64,000 bases of DNA. It comes from Ehretia macrophylla. Taxonomy: Eukaryota > Streptophyta > Magnoliopsida > Boraginales > Ehretiaceae. Below the pieces are notes generated by a model. That model saw only the letters and a list, made by a program, of their open reading frames with translations, was not told where the DNA came from and made no database searches. This document shows positions 35,923 to 47,960 of this stretch, one piece after another. The stretch's first letter is position 1. The number at the start of each line of letters is the position of its first letter. A program made the position numbers and the translations under genes. The stretch spans positions 118,482,325 through 118,546,324 of the forward strand of contig CM075764.1 in the NCBI GenBank assembly GCA_037974665.1. Direction: 5' to 3'.

Positions 35923-37540
35923 GCAGATTTCAACTACTTCAAATGCTGGATTTGATACGTGCATGCCTTGTTTCAATTTCAATGTTTTAGCTTTGTATAT
36001 CAACTTGAACACACCTATATATTAGGAAAATAAGCTTTCCTAGCTCCGACTAGGAACTCTAATAATTGTTGTCATGCATTGAAGCATATATTTATGATTA
36101 TGTCTTTGTTTCTCTAAGCTATAACATATTCATGACTATGGTAAATTTGGTCTGTCACCTCTAAATGCCGAAGGCGTTTATAATTTTTACCACAATAGTG
36201 ATGGTCGTGGATCAAATTATTTTGTGAATTAGATTTTACTTGACTGTCTACTTAAATCAGTGAAGTACTTTATAATGTCAATACCTTTTTCACATTTCTT
36301 TTTTACTTTTTCTTGCTAATATTGTTGGGTCTTCCCAAAGATCAATATATAAGTGTAAAGAAAAATGATATCCCGTAAACTAACTTTTAAAGTTAAGAAA
36401 ATTCAAGATCACCTGTTAAAACCGAGTTTGTTCTATTTTATTTTTTATTTGAATCTGACATTTTAACACTGTGTACTAGTGCATTTGTGATTCTGACTGA
36501 AGCCCTCATCTTCAAGATCTAAATCATCAGTTACTAGAAAATTCTTCTTACGATTCCACAAGAAAAGTAAAAATATTGAATCACGTGACATCCCTCCACT
36601 AAGCAGATAGGCCGAAAAAGTTCTTCAACTTTTAAGTGAAGAGCCCAAGGGCATGATCGAGTAGTAACAGGTGGAATTATTTTTATAAAGTCATGAATTT
36701 GACATTTTTATTATTTTATAGTTTTGCTCATGATTGATCTGATACATGTATGGGGGCACACCGTTACACTTGAGGATTTACCAATTAGTGGTTGGACTAG
36801 CCGAATAATCTGGTAATCAAATTTCGTCAATTAAATTTTCACGTTATCAAAAAAAAAAACTTTTAAATGAAGAGAAATCATATCAATACAGAAAATGTCC
36901 CATGGAAAGAACTATTGGATTTATATTATTCAGTAGAGTATATATCGTAGTCACTTTAGAGAATTAACTGTTGAAAATAACGGCTATTTCTCATTCAAGA
37001 TCGTGCACCAAAATACATGAAATACTGAGAGACATGAAATTTTAACGTGATTCTTGACCAAATTTCCTAGACATGATAACTCTATCGAATCATAAAAATT
37101 GGAGACAACATTTTCTGATGTAGTGTAGTGATTTGATTTGAGTCCTATGTTATCCACAAGTTGTGGAACAGAAGCTTTAAAAAATTCAATACCATACTAT
37201 TAGTCAAAATTATATATGACAAAATTAGAGATCTATGCGAGTGCCAAGTGATGTAACATAAGATATGTTATATATACATATATTCATATTAAATATTATA
37301 TTACATAAACATATAATTATATTCTTATATATAATAATATATATTGCATATGTATGTGACTGGTAAGTGGCTAAGAACAAGATTGCGCATGGTAATGAAT
37401 TTGGATTCATGTTGCTGTCTGAAGAAATTAATTAAGATCTCTCAACACACAAAAAATGACCTTCATCTTATATTCATTATGCCCACAATCATCATTCTTG
37501 GTTGCCTCACCCGCATGTCCAACCCTCCCCCCCTCCCCAA

Positions 37541-37561
37541 CCCCCCCCCCCCCCCCCCCCC
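37541..37561. repeat. Homopolymer C tract upstream of SAMDC
   Basis: A 21-base C run on the plus strand within a wider CCCTCCCC-rich stretch (37526-37575), just upstream of the probable SAMDC TATA box. It creates proline-rich apparent frames in three phases. Confidence 0.9.
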
Positions 37562-37592
37562 ACCCAACCCCTCCCTCATCATCTTCTACCCC

Positions 37593-37600
37593 TATATATA
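37593..37600 (+). promoter_or_regulatory. TATA box of SAMDC
   Basis: TATATATA in the context CCCCTATATATATTCAC, 138 bases upstream of the SAMDC ATG. It implies a transcription start near 37625 and a leader of about 110 bases, which contains a CT-rich and then A-rich tract and no ATG. Confidence 0.6.
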
Positions 37601-37737
37601 TTCACACCCCTGTATCAGTCTTGGCACCTCCACCTCTCTCTCACTTTGCCCACTAGCCAAAAACCAAAGAAAAAAAAAAAGAAAGCTTCTTTGAAAAATT
37701 CACATCTGTATTTGCTTCTTACGCCATACTATAATCA

Positions 37738-38772
37738 ATGGCTATGTCTGGTTTTGAAGGGTTTGAGAAAAGGCTTGAGCTGCAATTCTCCGGTGACGAT
37801 CCGGTGATCGGAATCGGACTCCGACATCTAGATTTCGAGTCATTAGAGGAAGTATTGCATGCAGTGCAGTGCACTGTAGTGTCAGCTGTCGGCAACCAAT
37901 ATTTTGATGCTTATGTGTTATCAGAATCAAGCCTCTTTGTGTACCCCACAAAGATCATTATCAAGACATGTGGGACCACCCACCTGTTGAAATCCATCCG
38001 TCCATTGCTTCACTATGCATGCAACATAGGGCTTTCACTATGTGAGTGTAGGTACACCAGAGGTAGCTTTATCTTCCCCAAAGCACACCCCTACCCTCAT
38101 ACAAGCTTCAAAGAAGAAGTCATTTACTTAGAAGAGAATTTGCCTAGCCATGTTTGCTATAGAAAGGCCTCAGTTATGCCTTCAAAGTTATCTTCTCATT
38201 CGTGGCATGTTTTTCAAGCTAGTGATGCATCTTACATGCAAGAACAAGATCAACACATGCATGATGAGCTATTTACTATTGAAGTTTGCATGACCGATCT
38301 TGATCGTGTCCTTGCACGTAAATTTTTTCGCAATCCAAACGACGGAAAGGACGGCGACTTGGCCGGAAAAGAGATGACAATGATAACCGGTATATGTGAC
38401 ATAAACCCTAATGCACTTATTTGTGATTTTGCATTTGATCCATGTGGTTACTCAATGAATGGTATTGATGGTGATCGTTACTCCACAATCCATGTTACAC
38501 CTGAGGATGGTTTTAGCTATGCAAGCTTTGAATGTGTTGGTTCCATTTATGATGATCATAATAGTATTGTGGAGATGCTAAAGAAGGTGGTACAAGTTTT
38601 CCGGCCAGGGACGATGTCAGTATCAGTCACAAGCACTAGCCATGAGGTTTGGAGGCGTGTCGTGGGCGCGGTTGAGCCACTCGGAATGAAACGCCGGAGT
38701 TGTACCATGGATGACTTTCCGACGGTTAGAAATAATGTCGTATTTCAGACGTTTACAACTCGTAGAAAATAA
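37738..38772 (+). CDS. S-adenosylmethionine decarboxylase proenzyme, BUD2/SAMDC4 type, 344 aa
   Basis: Makes decarboxylated S-adenosylmethionine, the aminopropyl donor for spermidine and spermine, in the cytosol. The proenzyme cuts itself to form a pyruvoyl group. Visible: the active-site glutamates E7 and E10 in GFEGFEKRLEL, the self-cleavage site E63-S64 in YVLSESSLFVYP, the catalytic Cys78 in IKTCGTT, the serine in FDPCGYSMNG, the histidine in IHVTPEDGFSYASFE, and a basic C-terminus (TRRK). YPTKIIIKTCGTT followed by LLKSIRPL and the N-terminus GFEGFEKRLEL match the BUD2/SAMDC4 clade better than SAMDC1. The coding region is intronless and length is normal (about 345-350). No uORF is visible in the predicted leader. 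It looks intact. Confidence 0.95.
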   Translation: MAMSGFEGFEKRLELQFSGDDPVIGIGLRHLDFESLEEVLHAVQCTVVSAVGNQYFDAYVLSESSLFVYPTKIIIKTCGTTHLLKSIRPLLHYACNIGLSLCECRYTRGSFIFPKAHPYPHTSFKEEVIYLEENLPSHVCYRKASVMPSKLSSHSWHVFQASDASYMQEQDQHMHDELFTIEVCMTDLDRVLARKFFRNPNDGKDGDLAGKEMTMITGICDINPNALICDFAFDPCGYSMNGIDGDRYSTIHVTPEDGFSYASFECVGSIYDDHNSIVEMLKKVVQVFRPGTMSVSVTSTSHEVWRRVVGAVEPLGMKRRSCTMDDFPTVRNNVVFQTFTTRRK

Positions 38773-40679
38773 GCCACAAGTGGTGGTATTGGTGGTGGTG
38801 GGAGGGTGGGGTTGTGTTAGATAAGAGGAAAGGTTTAAAAGAGTAAAGGGAGGGAGAGTAGGGGGGGATTTTAGGGTTGATTTGTTAATTCTTTTTATTA
38901 GAGGTTATGTTATTGTCATCAAATGGTAAGTTACAATCAATGAGGGGTTGACTTGTGTAAAAAGCTTGAAGTGGGGGGAAGGAAACTAGAGACTATAGTA
39001 GGGGATGATGTGGAAATGAGAAATGGTGTGGGTTCATCATGATAATGCACCCCACTTGTGTTTGTCACGCCTAGAAATTTTGCGTTTGTAGTATCCTAGT
39101 GGGGATATGTGAAAAAAAAGTGTTCATTCTCATGTTGAGCCTATGTGAACTTTGTGTCAATCTCTTTCTATTACCTTTTAGTTTTGATTTTGTCTTTGTT
39201 CTTTTGTTACTTTAATCGCTTAATTTATTTTCTATTTCTTTTAAGGTAACTTTTTCATATATATATACTGGACATCGTCTTTTACAATATTTGAACCCTA
39301 CTCTCTCACAAAAAATACCTGAAATTCAACAACTAAACGTACAGAACAATTTTTCTTTTTTCTTTTTATGATATAGAACACTTAAAATGTATTTTGAAGT
39401 TTAAACACCGAGACCATAACCCTGTCCTATCTCTTTTGACACTAAGATCCAAGTCCCTCCGTATCTATTTTGAAAACGACAAAAGATCCAGAGTTTGACT
39501 AGCTTTCTGTCAATTTATTAATTGATGTTTAGGTTAGCATGGTTAGCAAATTTTCTGGAGAATGCTACTCAATAAGTGACCCCAGGCGTGCTTAAACAGT
39601 GCAAAACATTAAAAATTTCACAAGATTAGAGCATCTTTCCATTTGCAAGGCCTTTTTAATCACTTTGTGCTCATCACATTAATAGTTTACATATATGCAT
39701 GAGTACGCATGCATTTGATGTGGAGGCAAACACTTTGTTCTATGACAAAATAATAGTTTGAAGATGGGACTTATTTGCACTTTTTAAAACATTCAATACT
39801 AAATTAACAAAACGTGATAGTATTGGAAACTATTTGCATAATTAACCCTTCTTTCTTTCGTTTTCCTTTCTTGTTCTGTTGTTATGCGGGTGGGAGGTCT
39901 TGCACATTGTTGCCACAATTCACATAGTTAAATAAAGTTATGAATTGAAGGTTTTATGTTAAGATAGATGTTTTACGTCACTAGTTTGATTCTTTATCTT
40001 CTTACGTAAGAAATTTTGTATTGAATTTCAAATATTATTTTATATAATAAGAATGCTTTCTATATAGAGAATGATGAAATATCATCTGAACAAAGAACAT
40101 TTCCTTATCAAGACACCAAAAAAAAAATGCATTTCGCGGATCTAGCCTATTCAAGTCTGGACCATGAAAAGACATCATTTGGAAGCTTACATTTAGACAT
40201 GCATGGCAATTCTATAATTCCTGATAATTATGATCGTCTCTTGTCTCATATGGAACAAATATTCCCACAATCACAAGTTAATGGAGCATGATATAGCTCA
40301 AGGTCCACAGATCATGGCATGGGCATATTTGCAATATACTTAAATCATATTGATAATAGTTAAAAAAAAAAAAAAACTCAAATCATTAAAAATTACAAAC
40401 AAATTATTTATAGAATTAACATGAGATAGGATATCACACCGCGCGAACATCAAGTTCGTGACAATTAGATGCCTGAATATTCCTTATTTCCTTATTTCTT
40501 TACCAGAGTTTGGCCAGAATGGTAGCATGTAGTCTAATTCAGTATCCTTCTTGTCAAGTACAGTTCAATTCAATATCAGGTTGGGCCTTTTTGAGTTTTT
40601 TTGGTTTTTTTTTTTTCTTTCTTTCTTTCCTGTTTGTGATTTATCTGTTTTCTTCATTTGACCGGTCGTAGTACTTATG

Positions 40680-40945
40680 GGTAATAGAAATGATTATATT
40701 ATGGGTAGTTATATATTATTATTTTCAACATATCTTTATACGTGAAGACAAAATTTATTTTTTGAGTTTTGTCTGTGGACAGTTAATTTTTTTAAATAAA
40801 TGACCGTAAGACTTGAACTTATGACTCATGCTTTGATATCATATTAAGTAATCACTTCATCTAAATTAAGCTTAAATTGTTAGAGAATGGTTGGATTTGT
40901 TGTATTTATTTATTGTGTTAAACATACCCCATCACATGTAGGTTA
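40680..40945. mobile_element. Second remnant of the retroelement family seen at 29205
   Basis: Shares CTTTGATATCATATTAAGTAATCACTTCATCT and GTTAGAGAATGGTT-type blocks, here given as key phrases, plus a TTATTTATTG and CATACCCC ending, with 29205-29290. Only a fragment with no coding capacity. Boundaries uncertain. Confidence 0.4.
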
Positions 40946-41067
40946 GATTGATGATTTTTCAGAAGATCTAGTACATTACATTATTTATTGTCCTCACCAA
41001 TAATAATATATGATTATACAATCCATTAATGTGTATGACATGTATATTGACCTTTGAAATAAAAATA

Positions 41068-41526
41068 AGGGTAAATATCTAATTTAGTCTCTTATTTTTA
41101 AGGTTTGTGTCAATTTAGTCCATATCTTTTAAAATGTACCCTTTTAGTCCTGTATTTTTATCATTTATCCCAATTTAGTCGTTATCTTTCAAAATGTACC
41201 ATTTTAGTCCTGTATCTTTATCATTTGTTTTAACTTAATCCTTATCTTTGTCATGATGATTCATGTTAGTCCTCAACTATTTTGAAAGGTAATGACTAAA
41301 TTGGGACAAATGGTAAAGATACATGACTAAAGGGTATATTTTGAAAGATATGGACTAAATTGGCACAAACCTTAAAGATACAGGACTAAAAGGGTACATT
41401 TTGAAAGATATGGACTAAATTGGCACAAACTTTAAAGATACAAGACTAAAATGGTACATTTTGAAAGATATAGACTAAATTGACACAAACTCTAAAGATA
41501 AAAGACTAAATTAGGTATTTACCCTA
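41068..41526. mobile_element. Foldback MITE-like element built from ~60-bp units
   Basis: The left end AGGGTAAATATCTAATTTAG is mirrored by the right end, which on the minus strand reads AGGGTAAATACCTAATTTAG. Each arm consists of 60-bp tandem units containing AATTTAGTC, ATATCTTT, AAAATGTACC and TTTTAGTCCTGTATC (two to three on the left, about four on the right, inverted), so almost the whole element can fold into one hairpin. The flanks are A-rich (AAAAATA and AAAAAAAA), so a target duplication cannot be proved. No coding frame. Confidence 0.8.
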
Positions 41527-44001
41527 AAAAAAATTCTTTAGTAATTTTCTTTTTCGAAGAACAAGTGGTGCTTAATTAAAAGATCAAATATCGTGCCAAT
41601 CTATTATAATTAGCTTGAGTTAGCAAAGTTATGCTTCATATTTCTTCTTCATTATCTCTAGCCTGCCAAATAATATTTCAAGCAGATTCCTCGACCTTGA
41701 AATTATGTTCAGACTCCCTGTGGATCACAAATTTTGCATTTTACTTAATAAAAAGAATAATGTTATATGTCACCTCTTACGTAAAAAGATAAAGAGTTAC
41801 CTTGTAAGAATAAACAAAAGTAGACCGTGTGAGTTCTATGACATGTAAGTATCACCGCAATATAAACCTGAACAAAACAAAAATCAATTACTTCTCGAAA
41901 GTAAAATTATAACATTATCCTTAACAAAGTCATTTGTTGTATCATACAATTAAAGGTGTCAAGTAGAGACGATACAAGAACATGTGGGAACATCATGGAT
42001 AATAATAAAAACAGAAAAGCAAGGATTTAACAGACAAAGATAAGATAATGCACTTACAGATGTACAAGAGGGACATTCCCACACCATACGTGATGTGTCC
42101 AGGGAGATGATTACGAAATTCTACTCTAATATATTATTTATTTGTTTATTGTGCACTCGTATGAAAATATTTTCCAAAAAGGATCGAGTCGCTGTCATTG
42201 CTGCCCTAGATAGTGTTACCATTACTCCCCAAGGCTAAAAAATCATCGTCAGAGGTGACAAAAAGAAGTGAGGTTTTTAACGTCAGATTAGCACACAAAC
42301 ACACAGACACACACACATATATATATATAAACCAAGTCACCTCATCTGCGATCAAGTAAATGGCATTGGTTGTAGTAACTTTCGTTGGTTAGGTGATGCA
42401 CAACCAATTGAAATATCACATGTGGACGATATAAAGATAATGGAAATTAATTACCTTTCACTATCAAGATCAAATTTAAACTCTCTGGCTTCTAACTAGC
42501 CAATATACACATAACACGTCTCACCATGCTGTGATCAGTGGAGCACAAAAGGGCGCTCTTATTTCACCTTTTCTAGAAGAAAGGAGGCAAGTGTTGTAAA
42601 GACCAATTAATGGTACATGTAATTAATTTTGTCTTCGACCCTAGAGCTTTTTTTTTTTTTTTTCTCTTATCCCTGCTTCCACCTGTCTTTTATTCTTGAA
42701 ATTTGAATCTTAGTTACTCACAAATCAAACGAAATAACCCACCAAATAAACTTTTGAAATTCGAATCTTGAACACTCATAAATTAAATAAAATAGTTCAA
42801 AAACTCAATTTTTAAAATTTAAATCCTAATTATTCACAAAACAAATAAAAAAACCTACCAATTAAGATATCCCAAAATCTCCTTTGATCCTCTAGTTCAT
42901 TAAAAATGAAAATATGATATATACAAACACATACACCTAGTGCAATTTATTTAATTTTTCTTTTATATACTATTATTATAACTTCATAGGATACACGGTC
43001 GCCCGTTAACAACATCACATTGGTCTCTAATAATGGAGTAGCAATGTCTTTGTGATATAATATAGGAAAATGTGTAGCTTCACAACTTTGGACTTTTAGC
43101 CCATCAGAGAAACCAGAGTGGTGGCTTGGGATGGGGACTTGAGATGGACAAACTGTAGCATTCCTGTTAAGATAAAATATGGAAAACGGACTGATTGGGC
43201 TTGCCCATTTTGCTATCTGCAAAATGAATAAATGACATGTTAGTTATGTTGTCTAGAGAAGAGAAAAAATTACTTAAAAGTAAGGTAGGCAAAGGGTGTT
43301 TAGGCTAGAAAATGAGTTACCTGCGATGGTTGAAGGCATGACATATTTATACTTACTGTTGATCGATCTTTTCAAACTAGAATTAGGACAATTCCCTTAA
43401 CTTAGGGACCAAATATTTGTTTCCTTCTTGAATAGACAACTTTCTTACGGAATAAGATTTTCTTTCTCTATTTAGTTTATCTGTATGATCCTTACCTCTG
43501 AGGACTCGAGTTGCCCCACCAACACATGGGACCAACTAATCACGTTCGGCCTTAACCTCCCAATATATGAGTTCAGGATCACCCTCATAACCTAAAATTA
43601 TTAGCCCTCTAGACAACTTAAATATCTCGAGAATCACCCGACTACACTAAGCGGGTCTTCCTGTGGATGTCGTGTCATGAGGTCAAGTTGGGTCAGTTCC
43701 ATCCCAACTAAAATAAATAAAATAGGAATGTGGCCGGGATTTAATTGTGAATTCCCACTAATAACAATTGTTCATCTTCTTCTTCTTCTTTTTTTAAGAG
43801 ATTAATAGTGGTTCTCCACCTACCTCCTAAGTGACTCGAACTCGAGACTATTTAAATTTCAAGTGAAGGCTCCCTCTGGTCTCATCTTCTTCTTCTTCTT
43901 TGTTCTTTTGTTCTTTTTTTCTTTTTAAATATGAAAAACTCTGAGAAAGTCTTTCCACTTATACTAGGAGTGTCATATTCAAAGATGTATATTTATAGAT
44001 A

Positions 44002-44448
44002 TGTCGAGGTCGGATTCTCGCAGTTGAGTTGGTCGGCTACGCTTGCCAAGCTGAACTTTCAGGTTGGCCTCCGAGTTGAACTTTTCAGGCCGACTACCTG
44101 ACCTGCACAAGGAAAAGGAAGGAAAAGGCGGGGTGACGACCCGAATTTTCTCCTCAAGCGTGCGAATGATTAGTATGTCCAAGCTGGCAAGGTAGCTGAG
44201 AGTATTTAATGACGAGTTACCTGTGAAAGGAAGGGGGTGGAGCTCTATTTATACTAAATTTAAGTCTGACAGCATTTAATGCAGTGCAACTTTATGTCCC
44301 ATCGGAACAGCTGGAACTGAGGTCGGGGTTTTCCGGGGTCGGATCAGCATCCAGGTTGGGCATTTTGCTGAATGCGCTGGGCTTGGCTCTGATTAGCCCG
44401 TCTCAGCTCGGCGTGGGTAACTCACCTCAGCTCGGGGACCCCTCATCA
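44002..44448 (-). repeat. 3' LTR of the Tat-like retrotransposon
   Basis: Begins TGTCGAGGTCGG and ends CTCATCA on the plus strand. On the minus strand it holds a TATAAATA box (44246-44253). Adjacent left flank is AGATA, identical to the right flank of the other LTR. Confidence 0.95.
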
Positions 44449-44465
44449 ATCCCCCCCCTAAGTCA
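44449..44465 (-). other. Polypurine tract of the retrotransposon
   Basis: On the minus strand it reads CTTAGGGGGGGGAT immediately before the 3' LTR, the expected place and composition for the plus-strand DNA priming tract. Confidence 0.75.
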
Positions 44466-44641
44466 AGATCGAGGGGGTGAGATCTAGAATTGGGAGTTTC
44501 TCCTGAGCTGGAAGTGCCCGACCCCGGCAAAGTAGGGATGGCCACGTTAGCGGTGCATGCCCTTTAGATGGCTGACACGTCACCTGGCGATTCTGACAAG
44601 ACGCGACGTTTGGACTCCCCGAGGCGATTTTCAGAAGTGCC

Positions 44642-44649
44642 TATAAATA
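44642..44649 (+). promoter_or_regulatory. TATA box for the antisense gene of the retrotransposon
   Basis: TATAAATA followed by GGGCC on the plus strand, about 195 bases inside the element and 229 bases upstream of the antisense ATG at 44871. A strong match to a plant TATA box in the same direction as the antisense gene, so the gene may have its own promoter. The LTR boxes point the other way. Confidence 0.55.
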
Positions 44650-44870
44650 GGGCCTTGACATCCGAGATTCATTTCACACTTCGCTTTCAACTTTTAAGAG
44701 TTTTAGGTCGGATACCAGAGTGGTCGAACGCATTTAGCTCGGAAAGAATCTACTCGGGATTTTCAGCTCGGAACCAACTAGGTCGGGTCATATTCCGCAG
44801 CCAAGAGCAGTAGGTACGTCCCGACTCCCTTTAGTCATTCCTGTACATTTATATTTAGTCTGTAGACAGG

Positions 44871-47205
44871 ATGGGGAGGTCGGAGTCGGAAGATTCCCAG
44901 GCAATGGAGGTGAGATCCTATGGTGGGGATGAGAGTCTGTCGAGCTCGGAGTCTACCTCAAATAGAGACCAAGATGGAGAGAGCACTAGTGCGTCTCTAG
45001 GATCAGCTCAGAAATCTGGGCCCAGGGAGAGCGATGATAATTGCCAAGTTATTGGGGTCAGACTGGCGCAAGAGGAGGCCGAGGCGGATCTTTTGGCCGA
45101 CCTGGGAGACTTGGAAGATAGGGAAGATGAGGAGCCGCTGAATCAACTTGAGGGGGTCGAGATGCCACAAGAGTATCTAGCTGGAGTTTCTGCCGCTGAG
45201 CCGATCAAAGCTGTCCCGGTTAGTGCTGTTCGACCTCGAAGCTCGGCCACAACCAGCGCTTCTTCAACTCGGGAGAAGAGGATTGAGCAGCTGTTCGCCT
45301 ATTGCAAGCGTGAGTGCCATTCCATGGTGCAAATGGCCAACGCCAGGCTGAAGAACTGGTCGGTGGATCGTCATCACAAGCTGAAGGTTCCAGGTCGGAA
45401 CAAATCGGCTTGCTATCCTCCGACCGACCACTTTACCATATACAACCTTGCATTCAACGTTATCCAGCTCCCCCTCCCCGGTTTTGTTGTCAACATCTTA
45501 AACTACTTTGAGCTTAGCACAGGTCAGATGTCGCCGAATGGTTGGGCCGTAATGGTGGCCTTCTATGTGTTCTGCCTTGAGAAGAAAGTGGAGCCGACCT
45601 TGCACAGGTTCAGGCATTTCTTTGTGTGCAAACCCAACCCGAAGCAGCCAGGGTGGTTCCACTTCGCAACTCGGGTCGGCAACTCCATATTCACCAAATG
45701 GCACTCTTCTAACAAAGGTTGGCATAACGACTATTATTGGGTGGAGCCAGCTGTGAACTCTGGGTGCAGGTTGGTTTGGATTCCAAGCTTGAGGAAGACC
45801 ATCAATGATGACCCCAAGCTCTCAGAGGAGGAACTTGAGGAAGTCGCGATGCTCAAGCCCGCGCCCAGGACGCTGATAGATATTGACAGTGTGCTCAAAT
45901 GGGAGCGAATCTGGGATTCCAAGCTATTTGGTAGGGAACCCGACCTCTCGAGAGATCATCCCAACCTACTTCCCGAGCCCGAAGGGGACGCGGGGTCTAG
46001 CTCAGAAGAGGGTCAGTTTGCAGGATCGGCGTCCGACCTTCCCATTATTCTGTCTGCCAATCTTTTTAGGTTGGCCTTCGGCTCTTTTTCATTTCTTTCC
46101 TCTACCTCATGCAGATATGGCGGACATAAGAAAACTTGCGTATGCCCAGGTGCGAAAGAAGAACGAGGCCAGCGGCGAGGCTTCAGCTCGGTCTGGCTTG
46201 GGAGGTGCTACTCAGGGTCAGAGGCAGCGGCCCAGTGGCCAAGTGCGGGAGGTCGGCGCCGAGGTCTCTTCCAGGGGGAGGTCGGGGTCTCCTCTGCCTA
46301 AGAGATAGAGCTTGGGAGTGGCGATCTCGGAGCGCTCAGCGTCCCATCCTGAGAGTAAAAAGCGGCCTCAGGCTGAGTACTCCGGGAAAGGTAAGGCCGC
46401 GGAGGTGAGCCCTCTCAGTAAGGACTTCATGGAGGCGACCAAGGTGGATCGCGACCCCAAACTGGCGATGGTCCCAACGGAGCAGCTCTCGCTCGACCTG
46501 AGGACGGCCGTAATCACGGTGAGTCTTATCAGACTTTTGATATGGTTATGTTTTTTAGCTCGGCTGATCGTTTTGCTCTCTTTTACGCAGGCCGAGTCCC
46601 ACATCCTTTCAGCTCCTAGCTTTCTTGCCAGGGCCCAGACTCATTGCGTCGAGCTCGAGCAGCGATACATAGATGCCCGAGCCGAGCTCGAGACTCTGAG
46701 GGAGGAGGCCGCCTAGAGGCGCAAAGCGGACACGACAGAGATTGATCGTCTGAAGATAGAGCTTGATGCGGAGAAGTCCCGATGCAAAGCCACGGCCAAG
46801 GACATCGAGCGCTACAAGCTAGAGAGGCGTGAAGTCGAGACGAAACTCCAGGATCTGCTGGACCGGGTCAGCCCTGAAGGAGAGAAGGCAGTGGAAGCCT
46901 TCAAATCCAGTGATGCAGCCGTGGACTGGTTGGCCACGGAATGCGAGGCCATGGCCAAGTATGCTGAGATAAAATTCTACTTCCGGGGTCAAGTCGCAGC
47001 TCGGGAGAAAGCGAAGACCTTTTTTCCTGCCACCAAGAATGACCATATTGAAATCTTGGAGGCTCCGCCGCCGGAGTTCTGGAAGATTCCTGAGCTTCCA
47101 GCCGACCTGACATCCCAAGCTAAAGAGGTGATCAAATTTGTCCAAGAAGGTATGGACCAGGTCAGGGACGAAGCTGATACAACCAACGCCGCTCCTCCAA
47201 AATAG
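44871..47205 (+). pseudogene. Antisense gene of the Tat-like element (Transposase_28-like, 'gypsy-type transposon' domain), 3 exons, two stops
   Basis: Exons 44871-46011, 46115-46518 and 46591-47205, with GTCAGT...GCAG and GTGAGT...GCAG introns (103 and 72 bp) that keep the frame. The first 100 residues are acidic and Ser-rich. A globular region at about residues 140-300 contains PPTDHFTIYNLAF, LPLPGFVVNILNYFELS, VAFYVFCLEKKVEPTLHRF and GWHNDYYWVEP, which I recognise as the 'putative gypsy-type transposon' domain. The C-terminal third is strongly coiled-coil (AELETLREEAA and a long Glu/Lys/Arg-rich helix). In-frame TAG codons at 46306-46308 and 46714-46716 break it. Such antisense ORFs near the 3' LTR are known in some Tat elements; their function is unknown. 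Confidence 0.75.
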
Positions 47206-47812
47206 ATTTTTGTAAATCAGCCCGGGTAGGGCTTTGTAATTTCGCCCAGGTTGGGCTCATTGTAATTGTTTTGTTTTTAATTATAATGGAATTATTATTT
47301 TACGTTTTATTCAAGTTCGTACTTGTGTATTTTTCCCTTCGCAAAATTTTTCTTAAGTAAGTAGGGCCAGGCCAATGTAATGGACCATTCGAACTTAAGT
47401 AAAAAGAACTGAGCTGGACGCGATTAATGAATTATCATCCTAATCCGAGCTGGTTAACCGTGCAACTTTATAATCGTCGTCAACCTGGACTCGTCATTCC
47501 GATTTAAAATTGGTCAAACTAATGTTGACAAATGTTGAGTTCGAGTTTAGACCCAAACTAATATACCGACTGAAGCTGGATTACACCGAGTTGGACTTTA
47601 ATCCGAACTGGCAAAGCTAATCAAATTGTTGTTGATTATTCCCGAGCTGGAACATAGTCCAAGCTGGTTTACTTGATTATTAGCTCGTGATTAAGCGTGG
47701 CCACCGCGTTAATACGAGTTGGTAGTATCTTTGTAGCTGAGGCACGTGGGCCCGGTTCAGGCATTGCACTGATTTACAAAATATATTGTATTGAATTTGT
47801 ATACGAAGTACT

Positions 47813-47960
47813 TAGGCTCGGGGGCCGATTACAAGTAATGTTTTGGCTCGGGGCCTTAACAAGAGATTTTTGGCTCGGGGCCGTAACAAAATATTTCAGC
47901 TCGGTGCCGTAACAAGAGATTTCAGCTCGGGGTCGTTACAAGAAATTTCAGCTCGGGGTC
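47813..47960. repeat. Short tandem repeat with GCTCGGGGCC core
   Basis: Five to six units of about 28-35 bp, each carrying GCTCGGGGCC or GCTCGGGGTC followed by GTTACAAGAAATTT or close variants. Lies between the integrase end and the end of the antisense gene, that is between converging reading frames. The wider 47400-47700 stretch also has scattered GAGCTGG phrases but no coding signal. Confidence 0.75.

Larger units (their letters stand above)
28623..37737. other. Gene-free AT-rich interval between CACTA and SAMDC
   Basis: About 9 kb with no convincing coding region. It contains a 30-bp direct repeat (28864-28960), an LTR-retroelement-like remnant (29205-29735), a C-rich stretch (30200-30480), a tandem duplication (32500-32630), a dispersed repeat (33042-33104), a CA/TA microsatellite (33760-33800) and a TC/TA microsatellite (35888-35922). 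The right end holds the SAMDC promoter. Confidence 0.6.
38773..44001. other. Gene-free interval between SAMDC and the Tat retrotransposon
   Basis: 38773-39060 is GT-rich and likely contains the SAMDC 3' UTR. The rest is AT-rich and contains a retroelement-like remnant (40680-40945), a foldback element (41068-41526), poly-T/A runs, and a GC-richer patch (43490-43780) with retroelement-LTR-like composition that I could not classify. No gene seen. Confidence 0.6.

Noticed and set aside
37344-37807. Proline-rich frames ending in or near SAMDC
   Set aside because: Caused by the C tract in the SAMDC promoter; they overlap the real SAMDC frame in another phase.
37742-37951. Minus-strand frame inside SAMDC
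   Set aside because: Shadow of a complete SAMDC coding region with all catalytic residues.
44284-44813. Plus-strand frames in and beside the left LTR
   Set aside because: GC-rich LTR sequence without recognisable protein; no support from family knowledge.
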